This document shows positions 18,071-27,464 of a stretch of DNA of 64,000 bases, piece after piece. A program made the translations under genes and the position numbers. Each line of letters begins with the position of its first letter. The first letter of the stretch is position 1. The notes under the pieces were generated by a model, which did no database searches, had not been told where the DNA came from, and saw only the letters and a list, made by a program, of their open reading frames with translations. Origin of the DNA: Clostridium sp. Marseille-P299 (GTDB lineage Bacteria; Bacillota; Clostridia; Lachnospirales; Lachnospiraceae); the NCBI RefSeq assembly GCF_900078195.1, contig NZ_FJVE01000007.1, forward strand, positions 1 to 64,000, in the 5' to 3' direction.

Positions 18071-18130
18071 TGCCGGTATTTTGGTTCTACGAGTGGTTCT
18101 ATAGACGTAAACTGGAGTGCCGGCATTTGG
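18071..18130 (+). terminator. Hairpin after the CdaR-type regulator
   Basis: TGCCGGTATTTTGGTT (18071-18086) pairs with AACTGGAGTGCCGGCA, using several G-U pairs that work only in the plus-strand RNA. The U tract after it is weak, so termination may be partial. Confidence 0.55.
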
Positions 18131-18206
18131 TAGTTATAAGGCAATTAAAGTAACATAGAGGTAGAGTATAAGGTACATAAGGATAATAGAAAGGAATTGG
18201 TGAGAT

Positions 18207-18947
18207 ATGGCCGGTTCTTATGATTTAGACAAGGACTTAGAAGAAATCGAGGCCCCAGTAATCGTATTTGAGGGAGTTTCTAAGGATTATCAAAAAGGAA
18301 CTCATGCAATTAATAATATAAATATAGAGATACGTAAGGGTGAATTTGTATTTATTGTAGGTAGTAGTGGGTCTGGAAAATCCACATTAATTAAATTAAT
18401 GTTAAAAGAAATAAAGCCAAGCAAAGGTAAGATTTTTGTTGCTGGGAAGGATTTATCAAGATTAAAACGCTGGTCAGTATGTAAATATAGAAGAAGCATA
18501 GGCGTAGTATTTCAAGACTTCCGTTTGTTGCCAGATCGTACTGTGTTTGAGAATGTTGCATTTGCACAAAGAGTAATTGAGGCACCAACAAGGGAAATCA
18601 GAAGACAAACTCCAAAAATGTTATCACTTGTTGGATTGTCAGAGAAACATAAATCATATCCGAAGGAATTATCAGGCGGTGAACAACAAAGAGTTGCCTT
18701 AGCAAGGGCGCTTGTGAATAATCCAGTTATTTTATTAGCGGATGAACCAACAGGAAATTTAGATCCTAAAAATTCATGGGAAATTATGCGCCTGTTAGAA
18801 GAAGTTAATAAAAAAGGAACTACAGTCGTAATTGTGACACATAATCATGAGATAGTAGATGCAATGCAAAAGAGAGTAATTACCATGAAAAATGGTGTTC
18901 TAATTAGTGATGATAAAAAAGGTGGTTATGTGCATGCCAAAAATTAG
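18207..18947 (+). CDS. ftsE: Cell division ATP-binding protein FtsE
   Basis: FtsE is the ATPase of the FtsEX complex, which couples division to peptidoglycan hydrolase activation. The 246-residue protein has Walker A GSSGSGKS, Q-loop VFQDFRLLPDRTVFENV (typical of FtsE), signature LSGGEQQRVALARAL, Walker B VILLADEPTGNLDP and the H-loop VIVTHN. About 15 extra residues precede the usual start. AAAGGA precedes the ATG. The gene overlaps ftsX by 14 bases. Confidence 0.95.
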   Translation: MAGSYDLDKDLEEIEAPVIVFEGVSKDYQKGTHAINNINIEIRKGEFVFIVGSSGSGKSTLIKLMLKEIKPSKGKIFVAGKDLSRLKRWSVCKYRRSIGVVFQDFRLLPDRTVFENVAFAQRVIEAPTREIRRQTPKMLSLVGLSEKHKSYPKELSGGEQQRVALARALVNNPVILLADEPTGNLDPKNSWEIMRLLEEVNKKGTTVVIVTHNHEIVDAMQKRVITMKNGVLISDDKKGGYVHAKN

Positions 18948-19845
18948 TACAATTAATTATAGTTTTAAACAAGGCGTTAAAAATATAAAGAGAAATCGTA
19001 TGTTTAGCTTAGCATCTATTGGTACAATGACTGCATGTTTATTTTTATTTGGAATATTTTATTTTGCCCTTGTAAATTTTAAGTTTTTAGTTAAGAATGC
19101 AGAGCAAGCAGTAAGTGTAACCGTATTTTTTGATGAGGGAACATCGGAAGCTGAGATAAAGGCTATTGGCGATAAAATTGAGCTTCGTGCAGAAGTTGCT
19201 AAATGTGAGTACATATCTGCAGAAGAAGCATGGGAAAATTATAAGAACACAAAATTAAACGAAGAACAAATTGCATCCTTTGGAGACGACAACCCGTTAA
19301 AGGATTCCAATAGTTATGTAGTGTATTTAAATGATGTAGAAATGCAGGATTCTTTAGTAAAATATATTTCCTCCATTCCTGGTGTGAGACAAGTAAATGA
19401 TTCTGAGGCGATTGCAGATTTATTTTCTGGATTTAATAAGGGAGTTGGTTATGTTTCCGCTGCAATCATCATAATACTATTAGGAGTAGCTGTATTTTTA
19501 ATTAGTACCACAGTAACTATGGGGATTTCCATACGAAAGCAGGAAATATCTATTATGAAGTTAATTGGTGCCACTGATTTCTTTATACGGGCTCCATTTA
19601 TTGTGGAAGGAATTATCATTGGAGTGATAGGTGCTAGTATCCCATTAATATTTTTGTATGTTTTATATCATAAGATAATAAATTATATTATGGAAAGTTT
19701 TAATAGCCCTTTTGGTACCTTTGAGTTTATTAGTACACATGAGATTTTTTCAACATTGATACCAGTATCACTTATCATCGGAGTAGGAATTGGATTTTTA
19801 GGAAGCTTTTTCACTCTTGGTAAGCAACTCCGCAAGATTAATTAA
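18934..19845 (+). CDS. ftsX: Cell division protein FtsX
   Basis: FtsX is the permease-like partner of FtsE. The 303-residue protein has an N-terminal membrane helix after a short cytoplasmic segment (FKQGVKNIKRNRMFSLASIGTM), an external domain (about 55-165) and three C-terminal helices, with the IRKQEISIMKLIGAT motif between them. The ATG at 18934 is chosen because AAAAGGTGG lies about eight bases upstream; it sits inside the end of ftsE, indicating translational coupling. The external loop would contact the M23 hydrolase encoded next. Confidence 0.95.
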   Translation: MPKISTINYSFKQGVKNIKRNRMFSLASIGTMTACLFLFGIFYFALVNFKFLVKNAEQAVSVTVFFDEGTSEAEIKAIGDKIELRAEVAKCEYISAEEAWENYKNTKLNEEQIASFGDDNPLKDSNSYVVYLNDVEMQDSLVKYISSIPGVRQVNDSEAIADLFSGFNKGVGYVSAAIIIILLGVAVFLISTTVTMGISIRKQEISIMKLIGATDFFIRAPFIVEGIIIGVIGASIPLIFLYVLYHKIINYIMESFNSPFGTFEFISTHEIFSTLIPVSLIIGVGIGFLGSFFTLGKQLRKIN

Positions 19846-19935
19846 TATGGCCTTATCAAGGTAGTAATGAGGATAAGGTTAAGTAGCATAAGAGGATTAG
19901 AAAATTCTATTTGATTAACAAAAGGAAGGAAACAG

Positions 19936-21306
19936 ATGAAACGTAAGCAGAAAATCAAGATTACTTATCGTATGGCATTATGTTCACTTAGTGTAGCATT
20001 ATTATTACCAGTTGGTTTGACAGGCTTGCAAGAAAAAGAAATAAGCGCTAATGCGAATGCATTATCTTTAGGGATTAGTAGTGTTGGTAATCTAATTAAA
20101 TTATCTAGTTATGATGAAAAAATTCAAGCGGCGAATGAAGAGAAAGAAAGATTAGAAGATAAGAAAAAAGAAACTGAGCAAAAGATCTCTGAATTAGAAA
20201 AAGAAAAAGAGGATATATTAACTTATATTGAGAAACTAGATAACGAATTAAATACGATTACGTTAGAAATCGAGCGATTACAAGGAGAAATAAAGACCAA
20301 TAAAGAAGAATTAGAGCAGACAAAAAAAGAACTAATGGATGCAAAACAGACGGAAGAAGATCAATATGAAACGATGAAAAAACGTATTCAGTTTATGTAT
20401 GAAAATGGGGGAACTAGTCTATTAGAAACTTTATTAAGCAGTAATAATTTAGTAGACTTTTTAAATCAAGTAGAATACTCCAAGAAAATATCTGAGTATG
20501 ATAATAACTTGTTCCAAAGTTATAAAGAAACGAAAGAGTTAATTGCAACAAAAGAAGCTTATTTAACTGCTCAATTGGAGGAACTTAATACATTAGAAGA
20601 ACATGCAGAGTTTGAACAATCAACCATGCAACAATTAATGGCTGATAAAAATAAAGAAGTAGAAAAATATGAAGCTTCTATTGAAAAAAGTAATTTAATG
20701 TTATTGTCTTACAATGAGCAAATTGAAGATGTAAACTATACGATTGAAGAAGTAAAAGAACAACAGCGTATAGAAGAAGAGAAAATTAAGAAATTAAAAG
20801 AAGAGGAAGAACGCAGAAGACAAGAAGAGGAACGTAGAAAGCAAGAGGCTGCTAATAACCAACAGAATGGAAATAATAGTTCCAGTGCCACAATTAAGGA
20901 TGAAACATCTAGTGATAAGATGATATGGCCATTACCGGGAGATGGAAGGATATTTACGTATTTTGGTAACCGTAAAGCGCCAATCGCAGGAGCTAGTACT
21001 TATCACCGTGGCCTAGATATTGGTGGTGAAATGGGAGCTTCTATTGTGGCCTCATTATCTGGTACCGTAGAGATAGCTCAATATAGCTCATCTTCAGGAA
21101 ACTTTATCATCATTAATCACGGAAATGGATTACGTACTGCATATTGTCACTGTTCTAAGTTATTAGTATCCGTTGGTCAGTATGTAAAGCAAGGAGAAGT
21201 AATTGCACTGGTAGGTTCTACAGGAATTTCTACAGGACCTCATCTACATTTTGGTGTTTCTATTGATAATGTTTACGTAGATCCATTAAACTACATAAGT
21301 TATTAA
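19936..21306 (+). CDS. Coiled-coil M23 peptidoglycan hydrolase (EnvC/PcsB-like FtsEX effector)
   Basis: The 456-residue secreted protein has an N-terminal signal/anchor (MALCSLSVALLLPVGLTGL), a long heptad-rich coiled coil (about 55-310) ending in an Arg/Glu-rich helix, a short Asn/Ser linker and a C-terminal LytM/M23 domain. Zinc ligands are visible as H357-x3-D361 (YHRGLDIGG) and the H436-L-H438-F-G motif. A coiled coil joined to LytM next to ftsEX is the arrangement of EnvC and, by analogy, Streptococcus PcsB; FtsX is expected to activate it at the septum. AAGGAAGGAAAC precedes the ATG. Confidence 0.9.
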   Translation: MKRKQKIKITYRMALCSLSVALLLPVGLTGLQEKEISANANALSLGISSVGNLIKLSSYDEKIQAANEEKERLEDKKKETEQKISELEKEKEDILTYIEKLDNELNTITLEIERLQGEIKTNKEELEQTKKELMDAKQTEEDQYETMKKRIQFMYENGGTSLLETLLSSNNLVDFLNQVEYSKKISEYDNNLFQSYKETKELIATKEAYLTAQLEELNTLEEHAEFEQSTMQQLMADKNKEVEKYEASIEKSNLMLLSYNEQIEDVNYTIEEVKEQQRIEEEKIKKLKEEEERRRQEEERRKQEAANNQQNGNNSSSATIKDETSSDKMIWPLPGDGRIFTYFGNRKAPIAGASTYHRGLDIGGEMGASIVASLSGTVEIAQYSSSSGNFIIINHGNGLRTAYCHCSKLLVSVGQYVKQGEVIALVGSTGISTGPHLHFGVSIDNVYVDPLNYISY

Positions 21307-21428
21307 AATTAATTTATAGTATGTTATTTATCGCATCTAAAAAAAGTAGTAGTAAAAGCGGATTAAGAATCCCCATTGACTTTCATTGAGTGAGAACAGA
21401 AAAGTAACTAGAAAGGTAGCGGTATAGA

Positions 21429-22685
21429 ATGAAAAATAAGTATTTGTTAGGATTACTGACTGGAATACTTTGTACAGCCATGCTATTTGGTATAGTTTTT
21501 ACCGGATATAACATCCTTGGAAATAATAATAGTAACTATAATAATATTACCCAAGGTAATGATAATAGTAATGACGATGAAGCAACTTCAGCCACCATTA
21601 ATTCAGAATTGCAAAAAAAATTAACTTTAATTAAAGGATTGGTAAACAATTATTATCTAGGTGAGGTAACGGAAGAGCAGTATACAACAGGTATGCTTAA
21701 GGGATTAATGGAAGCACTTGACGATCCTTATTCTTGTTACTATACCAAAGAAGAATATGCAAGCTTAATGGAATCCTCAAGCGGTGTATATTGTGGAATT
21801 GGTGCATACGTTAGCCAAAATGTAACTACAGGTATCATTACAATTGTTAAACCATTTGTAGATGGACCGGCCTATAACGCTGGAATATTACCTGGAGATA
21901 CGATATATAAAGTAAATGGGGAAGAAGTTACTGGTACCGATCTTACCAAAGTTGTTGGAAATATGAAGGGTGAAGAAGGAACAGAAGTTACTGTAACAAT
22001 CGTTCGAGAAGGTGAAAAAGAACCAATTGATTTTGTAATTAAACGTGGTACAGTTGAAGTCCCAACAATTGCTTTTGAGATGTTAGAGGATAAGATTGGA
22101 TATATCTATATATCTGAGTTTGATGAAATCACAGTAACACAGTTTAAATCTGCAATCTCTGATTTGTTAGATGAAGGCATGAAAGGACTTGTTATTGATG
22201 TTAGAGATAACCCAGGTGGTTTATTAGATGCTTGTGTTAAAATGTTAGACCGCTTACTTCCAAAAGGATTATTGGTATATCAAGAAGATAAAAATGGAAC
22301 CCGTTTATCTGAGAACTATGCAGATAACAAAGAAGAACTAGATATGCCAATGGCAGTTATAGTAAATGGAAACAGTGCAAGTGCATCAGAAATATTCTCA
22401 GGTGCGTTACAAGATTATAAAAAAGCAACAATTGTTGGTACTCAAAGTTTTGGTAAAGGTATTGTGCAGTCTGTATTCCCAATTGGTGATGGAAGTGCAA
22501 TTAAAGTTACCATCTCGAAATACTTTACTCCAAATGGTAGAAATATTCATGGAACGGGTATTGAACCAGATAAGATTGTTGAACTAGATGAGAGTTTATC
22601 TAAAAAAGTTGTAATAGAACATGAGGAAGATAATCAATTACAAGCTGCAATTGAAGTTGTAAAAGAACAATTAAGTTCGAAATAA
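21429..22685 (+). CDS. S41 carboxy-terminal processing protease (CtpA/CtpB type)
   Basis: The 418-residue protein has an N-terminal membrane anchor (residues 5-27), an Asn/Ser-rich spacer, a PDZ domain (about 105-190) and an S41 catalytic domain. The Ser-Lys dyad is visible as S318 in GNSASASEIF and K343 in SFGKGIVQ, at the same 25-residue separation as in Bacillus CtpB. It acts outside the cytoplasm on the C-termini of substrates. In this ftsEX-hydrolase neighbourhood it may process or degrade wall-remodelling enzymes, which is inference. AGAAAGGTAGCGGTATAGA precedes the ATG. Confidence 0.92.
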   Translation: MKNKYLLGLLTGILCTAMLFGIVFTGYNILGNNNSNYNNITQGNDNSNDDEATSATINSELQKKLTLIKGLVNNYYLGEVTEEQYTTGMLKGLMEALDDPYSCYYTKEEYASLMESSSGVYCGIGAYVSQNVTTGIITIVKPFVDGPAYNAGILPGDTIYKVNGEEVTGTDLTKVVGNMKGEEGTEVTVTIVREGEKEPIDFVIKRGTVEVPTIAFEMLEDKIGYIYISEFDEITVTQFKSAISDLLDEGMKGLVIDVRDNPGGLLDACVKMLDRLLPKGLLVYQEDKNGTRLSENYADNKEELDMPMAVIVNGNSASASEIFSGALQDYKKATIVGTQSFGKGIVQSVFPIGDGSAIKVTISKYFTPNGRNIHGTGIEPDKIVELDESLSKKVVIEHEEDNQLQAAIEVVKEQLSSK

Positions 22686-22756
22686 AGGAACAATGAAGTA
22701 TTTTATAAAGGAACTAACCGTGGGGTTTTAGTTAACTTTTGAGTACTTTTGGTTAA

Positions 22757-22817
22757 TAAAAAGAGTATGTATATAGAAGTGAGGAAAAACTCAACTATAT
22801 ACATACTCCTTTTTTAT
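22757..22817. terminator. Bidirectional terminator between the S41 protease and SDR genes
   Basis: GAGTATGTATATAG pairs perfectly with CTATATACATACTC, flanked by AAAAA on the left and TTTTTT on the right, so it can stop transcription from both directions. Confidence 0.9.
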
Positions 22818-22827
22818 TTCTCGCTCA

Positions 22828-23520
22828 TCATTTTTTGCTAAGTTGATGGCGCTGAGGTTTTAATGTGATATCCGTAATAACAAGACCTTCTCTTTGACTT
22901 AAAATGTACATCACACAGTCAGCAACTTCTACTGGGTCTAAATAAGTATCTGCTGTATCAGCAACGTCAAAATTAGCATTCCGATAGAGAGAAGTTTTGG
23001 TCATATCCGGCATAATATTAACAACTTTAACTCCATATTTTCTAGTTTCATCAAACAAGCTATTAGAAAAACTAGCAAGTCCAGCCTTCGTTGCTGCATA
23101 AGCACAGCCATGAGGACTACTTTTTGTGGCTGTGACAGAGGAAATATTGATAATATAACCAGAATTTTTTTTGATATCTCGAAGCAACAATTGACTTAAT
23201 AGAATTGGTACTTCAAGATTTACGGTTACCATTTCATGTATCTTGGCAGGATTTTGTTCTTCGTGAGGCCCGTAATAGCCAACCCCTGCGTTATTTATTA
23301 AAATAGAAATCTCATGCTCTTTCCGTATTTTTTTAATCTCTTCAGCCAAGGGGCCAGTCTTTCGTAAATCACAAGTAATCGGATGGAATAAAGCATGAGT
23401 ATAATTTGTCTTACTAAAATCACGCCCAAATCCAAAAACAGCAATATTTTTAAAGTTTAACTTCTTACAAATTTCTAATCCAATGCCACTTGATGCACCA
23501 GTAACAATTGCAGTTTTCAT
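22828..23520 (-). CDS. Short-chain dehydrogenase/reductase
   Basis: The 230-residue protein carries the classical SDR pattern: nucleotide motif TGASSGIG at residues 7-14, NNAG near residue 91, an Ile-Ser-Ser catalytic serine segment (INISSVTATK) and the Y-A-A-T-K active-site Tyr/Lys. A basic/polar residue after the first strand (GFGRDF) suggests NADP(H). The substrate is unknown. It is the last gene of the splB operon, starting directly at the splB stop codon, and is probably co-translated with it. Confidence 0.85.
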   Translation of the reverse strand: MKTAIVTGASSGIGLEICKKLNFKNIAVFGFGRDFSKTNYTHALFHPITCDLRKTGPLAEEIKKIRKEHEISILINNAGVGYYGPHEEQNPAKIHEMVTVNLEVPILLSQLLLRDIKKNSGYIINISSVTATKSSPHGCAYAATKAGLASFSNSLFDETRKYGVKVVNIMPDMTKTSLYRNANFDVADTADTYLDPVEVADCVMYILSQREGLVITDITLKPQRHQLSKK

Positions 23521-24558
23521 TTATATTGAACTCCCTTCTTCATCTTCCCAACAAAAAATTCTATCTTCAGGGACATAGTTACGGATTAAACCACAAAGAT
23601 ATGAAATCATCTGATTGGAACGTTTATGCCCATAGTGTGAAACGCCAGATGTCAGTTCATAAGGATACTGAATCACAGCTGAATGCGGACGTTGCTTTCT
23701 CATACGTTTTAAGTAATCAATGGATACACGAAATACGCCAACACTTACATCATATAGTTGTTCATATGGAATAGTGTGAAAGACATTCTTAATAAAAGCA
23801 GCATATACTTCTTCAAAGCCTTGTATATAGATTAACGGATCAAAGCAAAGGCGGACCCTATAGCCACATTTCATGGCTTCTAATATAGATTCCATTCTTG
23901 CTTGTAAGGATGGTGTATTGTGCTCATAATTCGTAACTACCTCATCTGGTGATAAGGTCCAAGCAAGAATTACATTCTCAGAAGGTAGTATATCTTTTAT
24001 GGCTTTAAAATTAGCACTTTTGGTACGAATCTCAATTGTTAAGTCTGGATGTAATTTCGTAAACTCGATCCATCGTCTAACATAACCAAGAATACCTTCT
24101 AGTGCAAGTAAATCCGTATCATAGGAGATACATAAATAAACAGGATGCTTTTTTAATAGTTCTTCAACCTGAGCAAAGATATCATCAAGATTAAGAAATA
24201 AAACGATGTTAGCGGAGGAGTACATTCCTTGTAAATAACAATATTCACAGTCGTACAAACAATTCATAACACATGAAGTATAGTAAAAATGTTCATTTCC
24301 AAAACTTTGACAGACAGGGGCACCTTCATATATTAAATTATTTCGATTATTAGCAAGAATAAGTTTTGGGCTTTGTTTTTGCATATAAAAATTTTGTTTA
24401 CTTCTACAAAATACATCCTTATAATGAGAAATAGAAATTATTTGAGCGTTTGGAAACTTTGTAATTATTTCGTTTGCTTTTGGATGATCTTGTAATCCGT
24501 CCTCAATATAAATATGTGAAAAAGTTTTGCTATATAAGTTTTGATTGTAGGAGTTCAA
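23521..24558 (-). CDS. splB: Spore photoproduct lyase family radical SAM protein
   Basis: Spore photoproduct lyase reverses 5-thyminyl-5,6-dihydrothymine made by UV in spore DNA, using a [4Fe-4S] cluster and S-adenosylmethionine. The 345-residue protein has the radical SAM motif C-x3-C-x2-C in NCLYDCEYCYLQG, preceded by SCVM, and SPL-typical later segments (YDTDLLALE, VILAWTLSPDEV, CFDPLIY, GVFRVS). The start at 24558 is a TTG with AGAAGGGAAG about seven bases upstream and overlaps the preceding gene by 29 bases. It implies a spore-forming ancestor or host. Confidence 0.9.
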   Translation of the reverse strand: MNSYNQNLYSKTFSHIYIEDGLQDHPKANEIITKFPNAQIISISHYKDVFCRSKQNFYMQKQSPKLILANNRNNLIYEGAPVCQSFGNEHFYYTSCVMNCLYDCEYCYLQGMYSSANIVLFLNLDDIFAQVEELLKKHPVYLCISYDTDLLALEGILGYVRRWIEFTKLHPDLTIEIRTKSANFKAIKDILPSENVILAWTLSPDEVVTNYEHNTPSLQARMESILEAMKCGYRVRLCFDPLIYIQGFEEVYAAFIKNVFHTIPYEQLYDVSVGVFRVSIDYLKRMRKQRPHSAVIQYPYELTSGVSHYGHKRSNQMISYLCGLIRNYVPEDRIFCWEDEEGSSI

Positions 24559-25369
24559 AATATCGCTTCCCTTCTGTCTTTACTTTTAACTCAGAAATAT
24601 CGTTGTTTAATCGAAATTCTCTCATGATAGCGGAAATAGGTTTTTTACAACTTTTTGCATACATAAGTAATTGTTTTAATTGAGCTTGCATGGTCATTGA
24701 TAAACGTAAATCTTTAATTAACTCTTCATAGAGTTGTATTTCCTCTGCAGAGAAGGTATTATTGTTAATTAAAATAGTAGAGGAAATCGTTTTTACCCAT
24801 TCAATTAAAGGATTTGCATAAGGTGAAATAAGTTTTTCTATATCTTCTTTTGATAATTTAATATCTTCTAAATGATCTGAAATTATTTTAAAAAAGATAA
24901 GTTGATGTGGTTTTATAAAATACGTAGCAGCTTGATAAATGCTAGAAGCTTCCATATCAATTAAAGGTTCTGTAATCGTGTTGATATCTTTAGCGGTAAT
25001 TACCCCAGAGCAGGTTTCAATAGAACTTTCAAAGAAAGCATGTTGATAGAGCATTTCAGGATAATATGTCATGTTAGTCGTATGATCTTTAATCTTATGA
25101 ATAAGATAAGGAGAGCCAACTGAGAAATCTTTGTTTTTACTTCCGCAAACACCAACGTTAACTAGGATATCTTCGGAAGAAACTTTAACATTACTAAGTA
25201 GATAAGTAAGCCCAATAGCAGCATTTATATTATTTGTACCAGTAATAATTAAGTACATATCATCATTATTGTAGACAGAAAAACGGGTAAAGCTTGAGTT
25301 TCGTTTTAACTGAAAGCTTTTGATAAAGGGTTGCGCTTCAAAGGGAAGTGCAGTGCATAAGTATATCAT
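24530..25369 (-). CDS. Nucleoside phosphorylase-like protein of the splB operon
   Basis: The first ~190 of 279 residues follow the MTA/SAH nucleosidase and nucleoside phosphorylase fold: an N-terminal strand MIYLCTALPFEAQPF, an I-T-G-T-N-N-I-N-A-A segment, NVGVCGSK, and DMEASSIYQAA, which matches the conserved D-M-E-x-x-A/S motif. The C-terminal ~80 residues (from about 200) are helical and not part of that fold; they may be a separate binding domain. Since radical SAM enzymes can release 5'-deoxyadenosine, a nucleosidase beside splB would fit clean-up of that product; this is inference. AAAGGA lies 10 bases before the ATG. Confidence 0.72.
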   Translation of the reverse strand: MIYLCTALPFEAQPFIKSFQLKRNSSFTRFSVYNNDDMYLIITGTNNINAAIGLTYLLSNVKVSSEDILVNVGVCGSKNKDFSVGSPYLIHKIKDHTTNMTYYPEMLYQHAFFESSIETCSGVITAKDINTITEPLIDMEASSIYQAATYFIKPHQLIFFKIISDHLEDIKLSKEDIEKLISPYANPLIEWVKTISSTILINNNTFSAEEIQLYEELIKDLRLSMTMQAQLKQLLMYAKSCKKPISAIMREFRLNNDISELKVKTEGKRYFELLQSKLI

Positions 25370-25439
25370 GTCATTCGATTCCTTTCTAAAAGATATGGAT
25401 GTAACAAACTAAGGGGATATGCTAAGTTTGTATCTTTAA

Positions 25440-25468
25440 ATTATAACATAAGGAATAGTTAAGCTCAA
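25440..25468 (-). promoter_or_regulatory. Sigma-A-like promoter of the splB operon
   Basis: On the minus strand TTGAGC and TATAAT are separated by 17 bases, about 70 bases before the first gene. splB of Bacillus is forespore (sigma-G) controlled; no convincing sigma-G pair was found here, only a loose GCATA...CATCC match nearer the gene. Confidence 0.55.
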
Positions 25469-25524
25469 AGAAAAATAGGTTGCAATCTCAGAGAAAATGT
25501 GGTAACATATCTTTTCGAGACGGA

Positions 25525-25565
25525 CACATGTATTTGTGAAACAAACACACGTTATTGTGTATAAT
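25525..25565 (+). promoter_or_regulatory. Two CAC/GTG dyads over the -10 region before the ACT-hom genes
   Basis: CACATGTATTTGTG (25525-25538) and ACACGTTATTGTGT (25547-25560) are short dyads 22 bases apart, and the second overlaps a TATAAT (25560-25565). This looks like paired operator sites on a plus-strand promoter for the amino acid genes. A small ATGTAA/TTACAT palindrome follows at about 25576. Nothing else is seen in the gap up to 25732. Confidence 0.4.
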
Positions 25566-25732
25566 ATAGTAAATATGTAATGTTACATTTTGGGGGAAAT
25601 GTAGAACAGTTTATGAGATGCTTAGTGGACTACAGTGGATTTACATTTTAAGTTTAAAAATGATAGAGATACATTGAGGTTTTGGGCGCATATTACAAAC
25701 GTTTTAAGAGAATGAAAAGGTATGGGGTATCT

Positions 25733-26173
25733 ATGGAAAAAGACAAATTTTTTATTGTAAATAAAAAGGCAGTACCTGAGGTTTTATTAAAGGTTGTGGA
25801 AGCGAAGAGATTATTGGATTCTGAGCGAGTAATGACGATTCAAGAAGCAACCGATGCAGTGGGAATTAGTAGAAGTTCTTTTTATAAATATAAAGATGAT
25901 ATATTTCCGTTTCATGAAAATAATCGAGGTAAAACAATTAACTTTATGATGCAAATGGATGATATACCTGGACTTTTATCTACGGTATTAAGTCAAATTG
26001 CCAAGTGTCATGCGAATGTATTAACAATACATCAGACAATACCAATTGGTGGTATAGCTTCTATTACCTTTGGCATAGAAATTCTGCCACAAACATCGGA
26101 AGTTTCTGAGTTAATTGACTCGATTGAAGCGCTAAATGGAGTTCATTATTTAAAGATTTTAGGTAGAGAATAA
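25733..26173 (+). CDS. ACT domain-containing protein (UPF0735 / PheB-like)
   Basis: From the ATG at 25733 (GGGG five bases before) the protein is 146 residues; a longer TTG-started frame upstream has no site. The N-terminal half (KFFIVNKKAVPEVLLKVVEA; VGISRSSFYKYKDDIFPF) holds a helix-turn-helix-like segment, and the C-terminal half is an ACT domain (DIPGLLSTVLSQIAKCHANVLTIHQ), the layout of UPF0735 proteins. In Firmicutes this gene commonly precedes hom. It probably senses an amino acid and may regulate the following genes. Confidence 0.88.
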   Translation: MEKDKFFIVNKKAVPEVLLKVVEAKRLLDSERVMTIQEATDAVGISRSSFYKYKDDIFPFHENNRGKTINFMMQMDDIPGLLSTVLSQIAKCHANVLTIHQTIPIGGIASITFGIEILPQTSEVSELIDSIEALNGVHYLKILGRE

Positions 26174-26235
26174 TGCTGTTGTGATGAAACAGAAAAAGAC
26201 TAATTATATAAAATGAAAGGCATAGGTGTTTTATT

Positions 26236-27438
26236 ATGAAGATAGCAGTTTTAGGCTTTGGAACCGTAGGCTCCGGCGTGTATGAAGTTATCGAAAGAAA
26301 TCGCGATAACATAGCAAAGAGAGCAGGAGAAGAAATTGAGATAAAATATGTTCTTGATTTAAGAGATTTTCCAGGTCACCCAGTTCAAGATATTCTAGTT
26401 CATAGCTATGATGAAATTGTAAATGATCCTGAAGTTCAAATTATTGTTGAAGTTATGGGTGGAATTGAACCTGCGTATACCTTTGTAAAAGAAGCCTTGC
26501 TAAAAGGAAAGAGCGTATGTACTTCCAATAAAGAATTGGTTGCAAGACATGGCGCTGAATTACTTGAAATTGCAAAACAAAAAAAGATTAACTTTTTATT
26601 TGAGGCAAGTGTTGGTGGAGGAATCCCAATTATTCGTCCATTAAATCAGTCTTTAACGGTAGATGAGATTGAAGAGATTACAGGTATTTTAAATGGTACT
26701 ACTAATTATATCTTATCTCAAATGAGAGACGAGGGAATTGATTTTGCAACTGCATTAAAAGATGCTCAAGAAAAAGGATATGCGGAAAGAAATCCAGAAG
26801 CCGATGTGGAAGGCTATGATGCATGTAGAAAGATCGCTATTTTAACTTCCTTAGCATATGGAATGCAGGTAAACTTTGAAGATATCTATACAGAAGGAAT
26901 CACAAAAATTACAGATACAGACCTTAAGTACGCGACAGCTTATGATGCAACGATTAAGTTACTAGGAAGCAGTAAGAAAATCGATGATAAAGTTTACGCA
27001 ATGGTAACTCCTAAGATGATTAAATCACATCATCCACTTTATAGTGTGAATAATGTATTTAATGGTATTTTAGTAAAAGGCAATCTTCTTGGTGACGTTA
27101 TGTTTTATGGTAGCGGTGCTGGTAAATTACCAACAGCAAGTGCAGTTGTTTCTGACGTTGTAGATGCTACAAAACATAAAGGAACGAATATCATGACTAT
27201 TTGGAGCAGTAAACGCTTAGAGCCAGCAGAGATTAAAACTCTAAAAGGTAAATTCTTTGTTCGTGTAAGTGCTCGCGATGAAGCAAAGGCAAGAGAGCTG
27301 TTTTCAATTGATGAAGTCATTACAGTAGAAGATATTAAAGATGAATTTGCATTTGTTACAGATGAAATGACAGAGGAAGAGTTTGCGAATAAAGAAAAGG
27401 AAATAAATATCTTAAATCGAATCCGTGTTGATGCATAA
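26236..27438 (+). CDS. hom: Homoserine dehydrogenase
   Basis: It reduces aspartate semialdehyde to homoserine in threonine/methionine synthesis. The 400-residue protein begins with the nucleotide-binding motif GFGTVGSGV, contains the catalytic-domain signature ILNGTTNYILSQM and the Lys/Asp-bearing GYAERNPEADVEGYDA region, and ends with a short ACT-like domain (about 330-395) for feedback control. The length is slightly below the ~430 residues of many bacterial homologues. The apgM-like gene follows within a few dozen bases, suggesting an operon. Confidence 0.95.
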   Translation: MKIAVLGFGTVGSGVYEVIERNRDNIAKRAGEEIEIKYVLDLRDFPGHPVQDILVHSYDEIVNDPEVQIIVEVMGGIEPAYTFVKEALLKGKSVCTSNKELVARHGAELLEIAKQKKINFLFEASVGGGIPIIRPLNQSLTVDEIEEITGILNGTTNYILSQMRDEGIDFATALKDAQEKGYAERNPEADVEGYDACRKIAILTSLAYGMQVNFEDIYTEGITKITDTDLKYATAYDATIKLLGSSKKIDDKVYAMVTPKMIKSHHPLYSVNNVFNGILVKGNLLGDVMFYGSGAGKLPTASAVVSDVVDATKHKGTNIMTIWSSKRLEPAEIKTLKGKFFVRVSARDEAKARELFSIDEVITVEDIKDEFAFVTDEMTEEEFANKEKEINILNRIRVDA

Positions 27439-27464
27439 AGTTGAAGGGAAAGGACTTGATGAGA

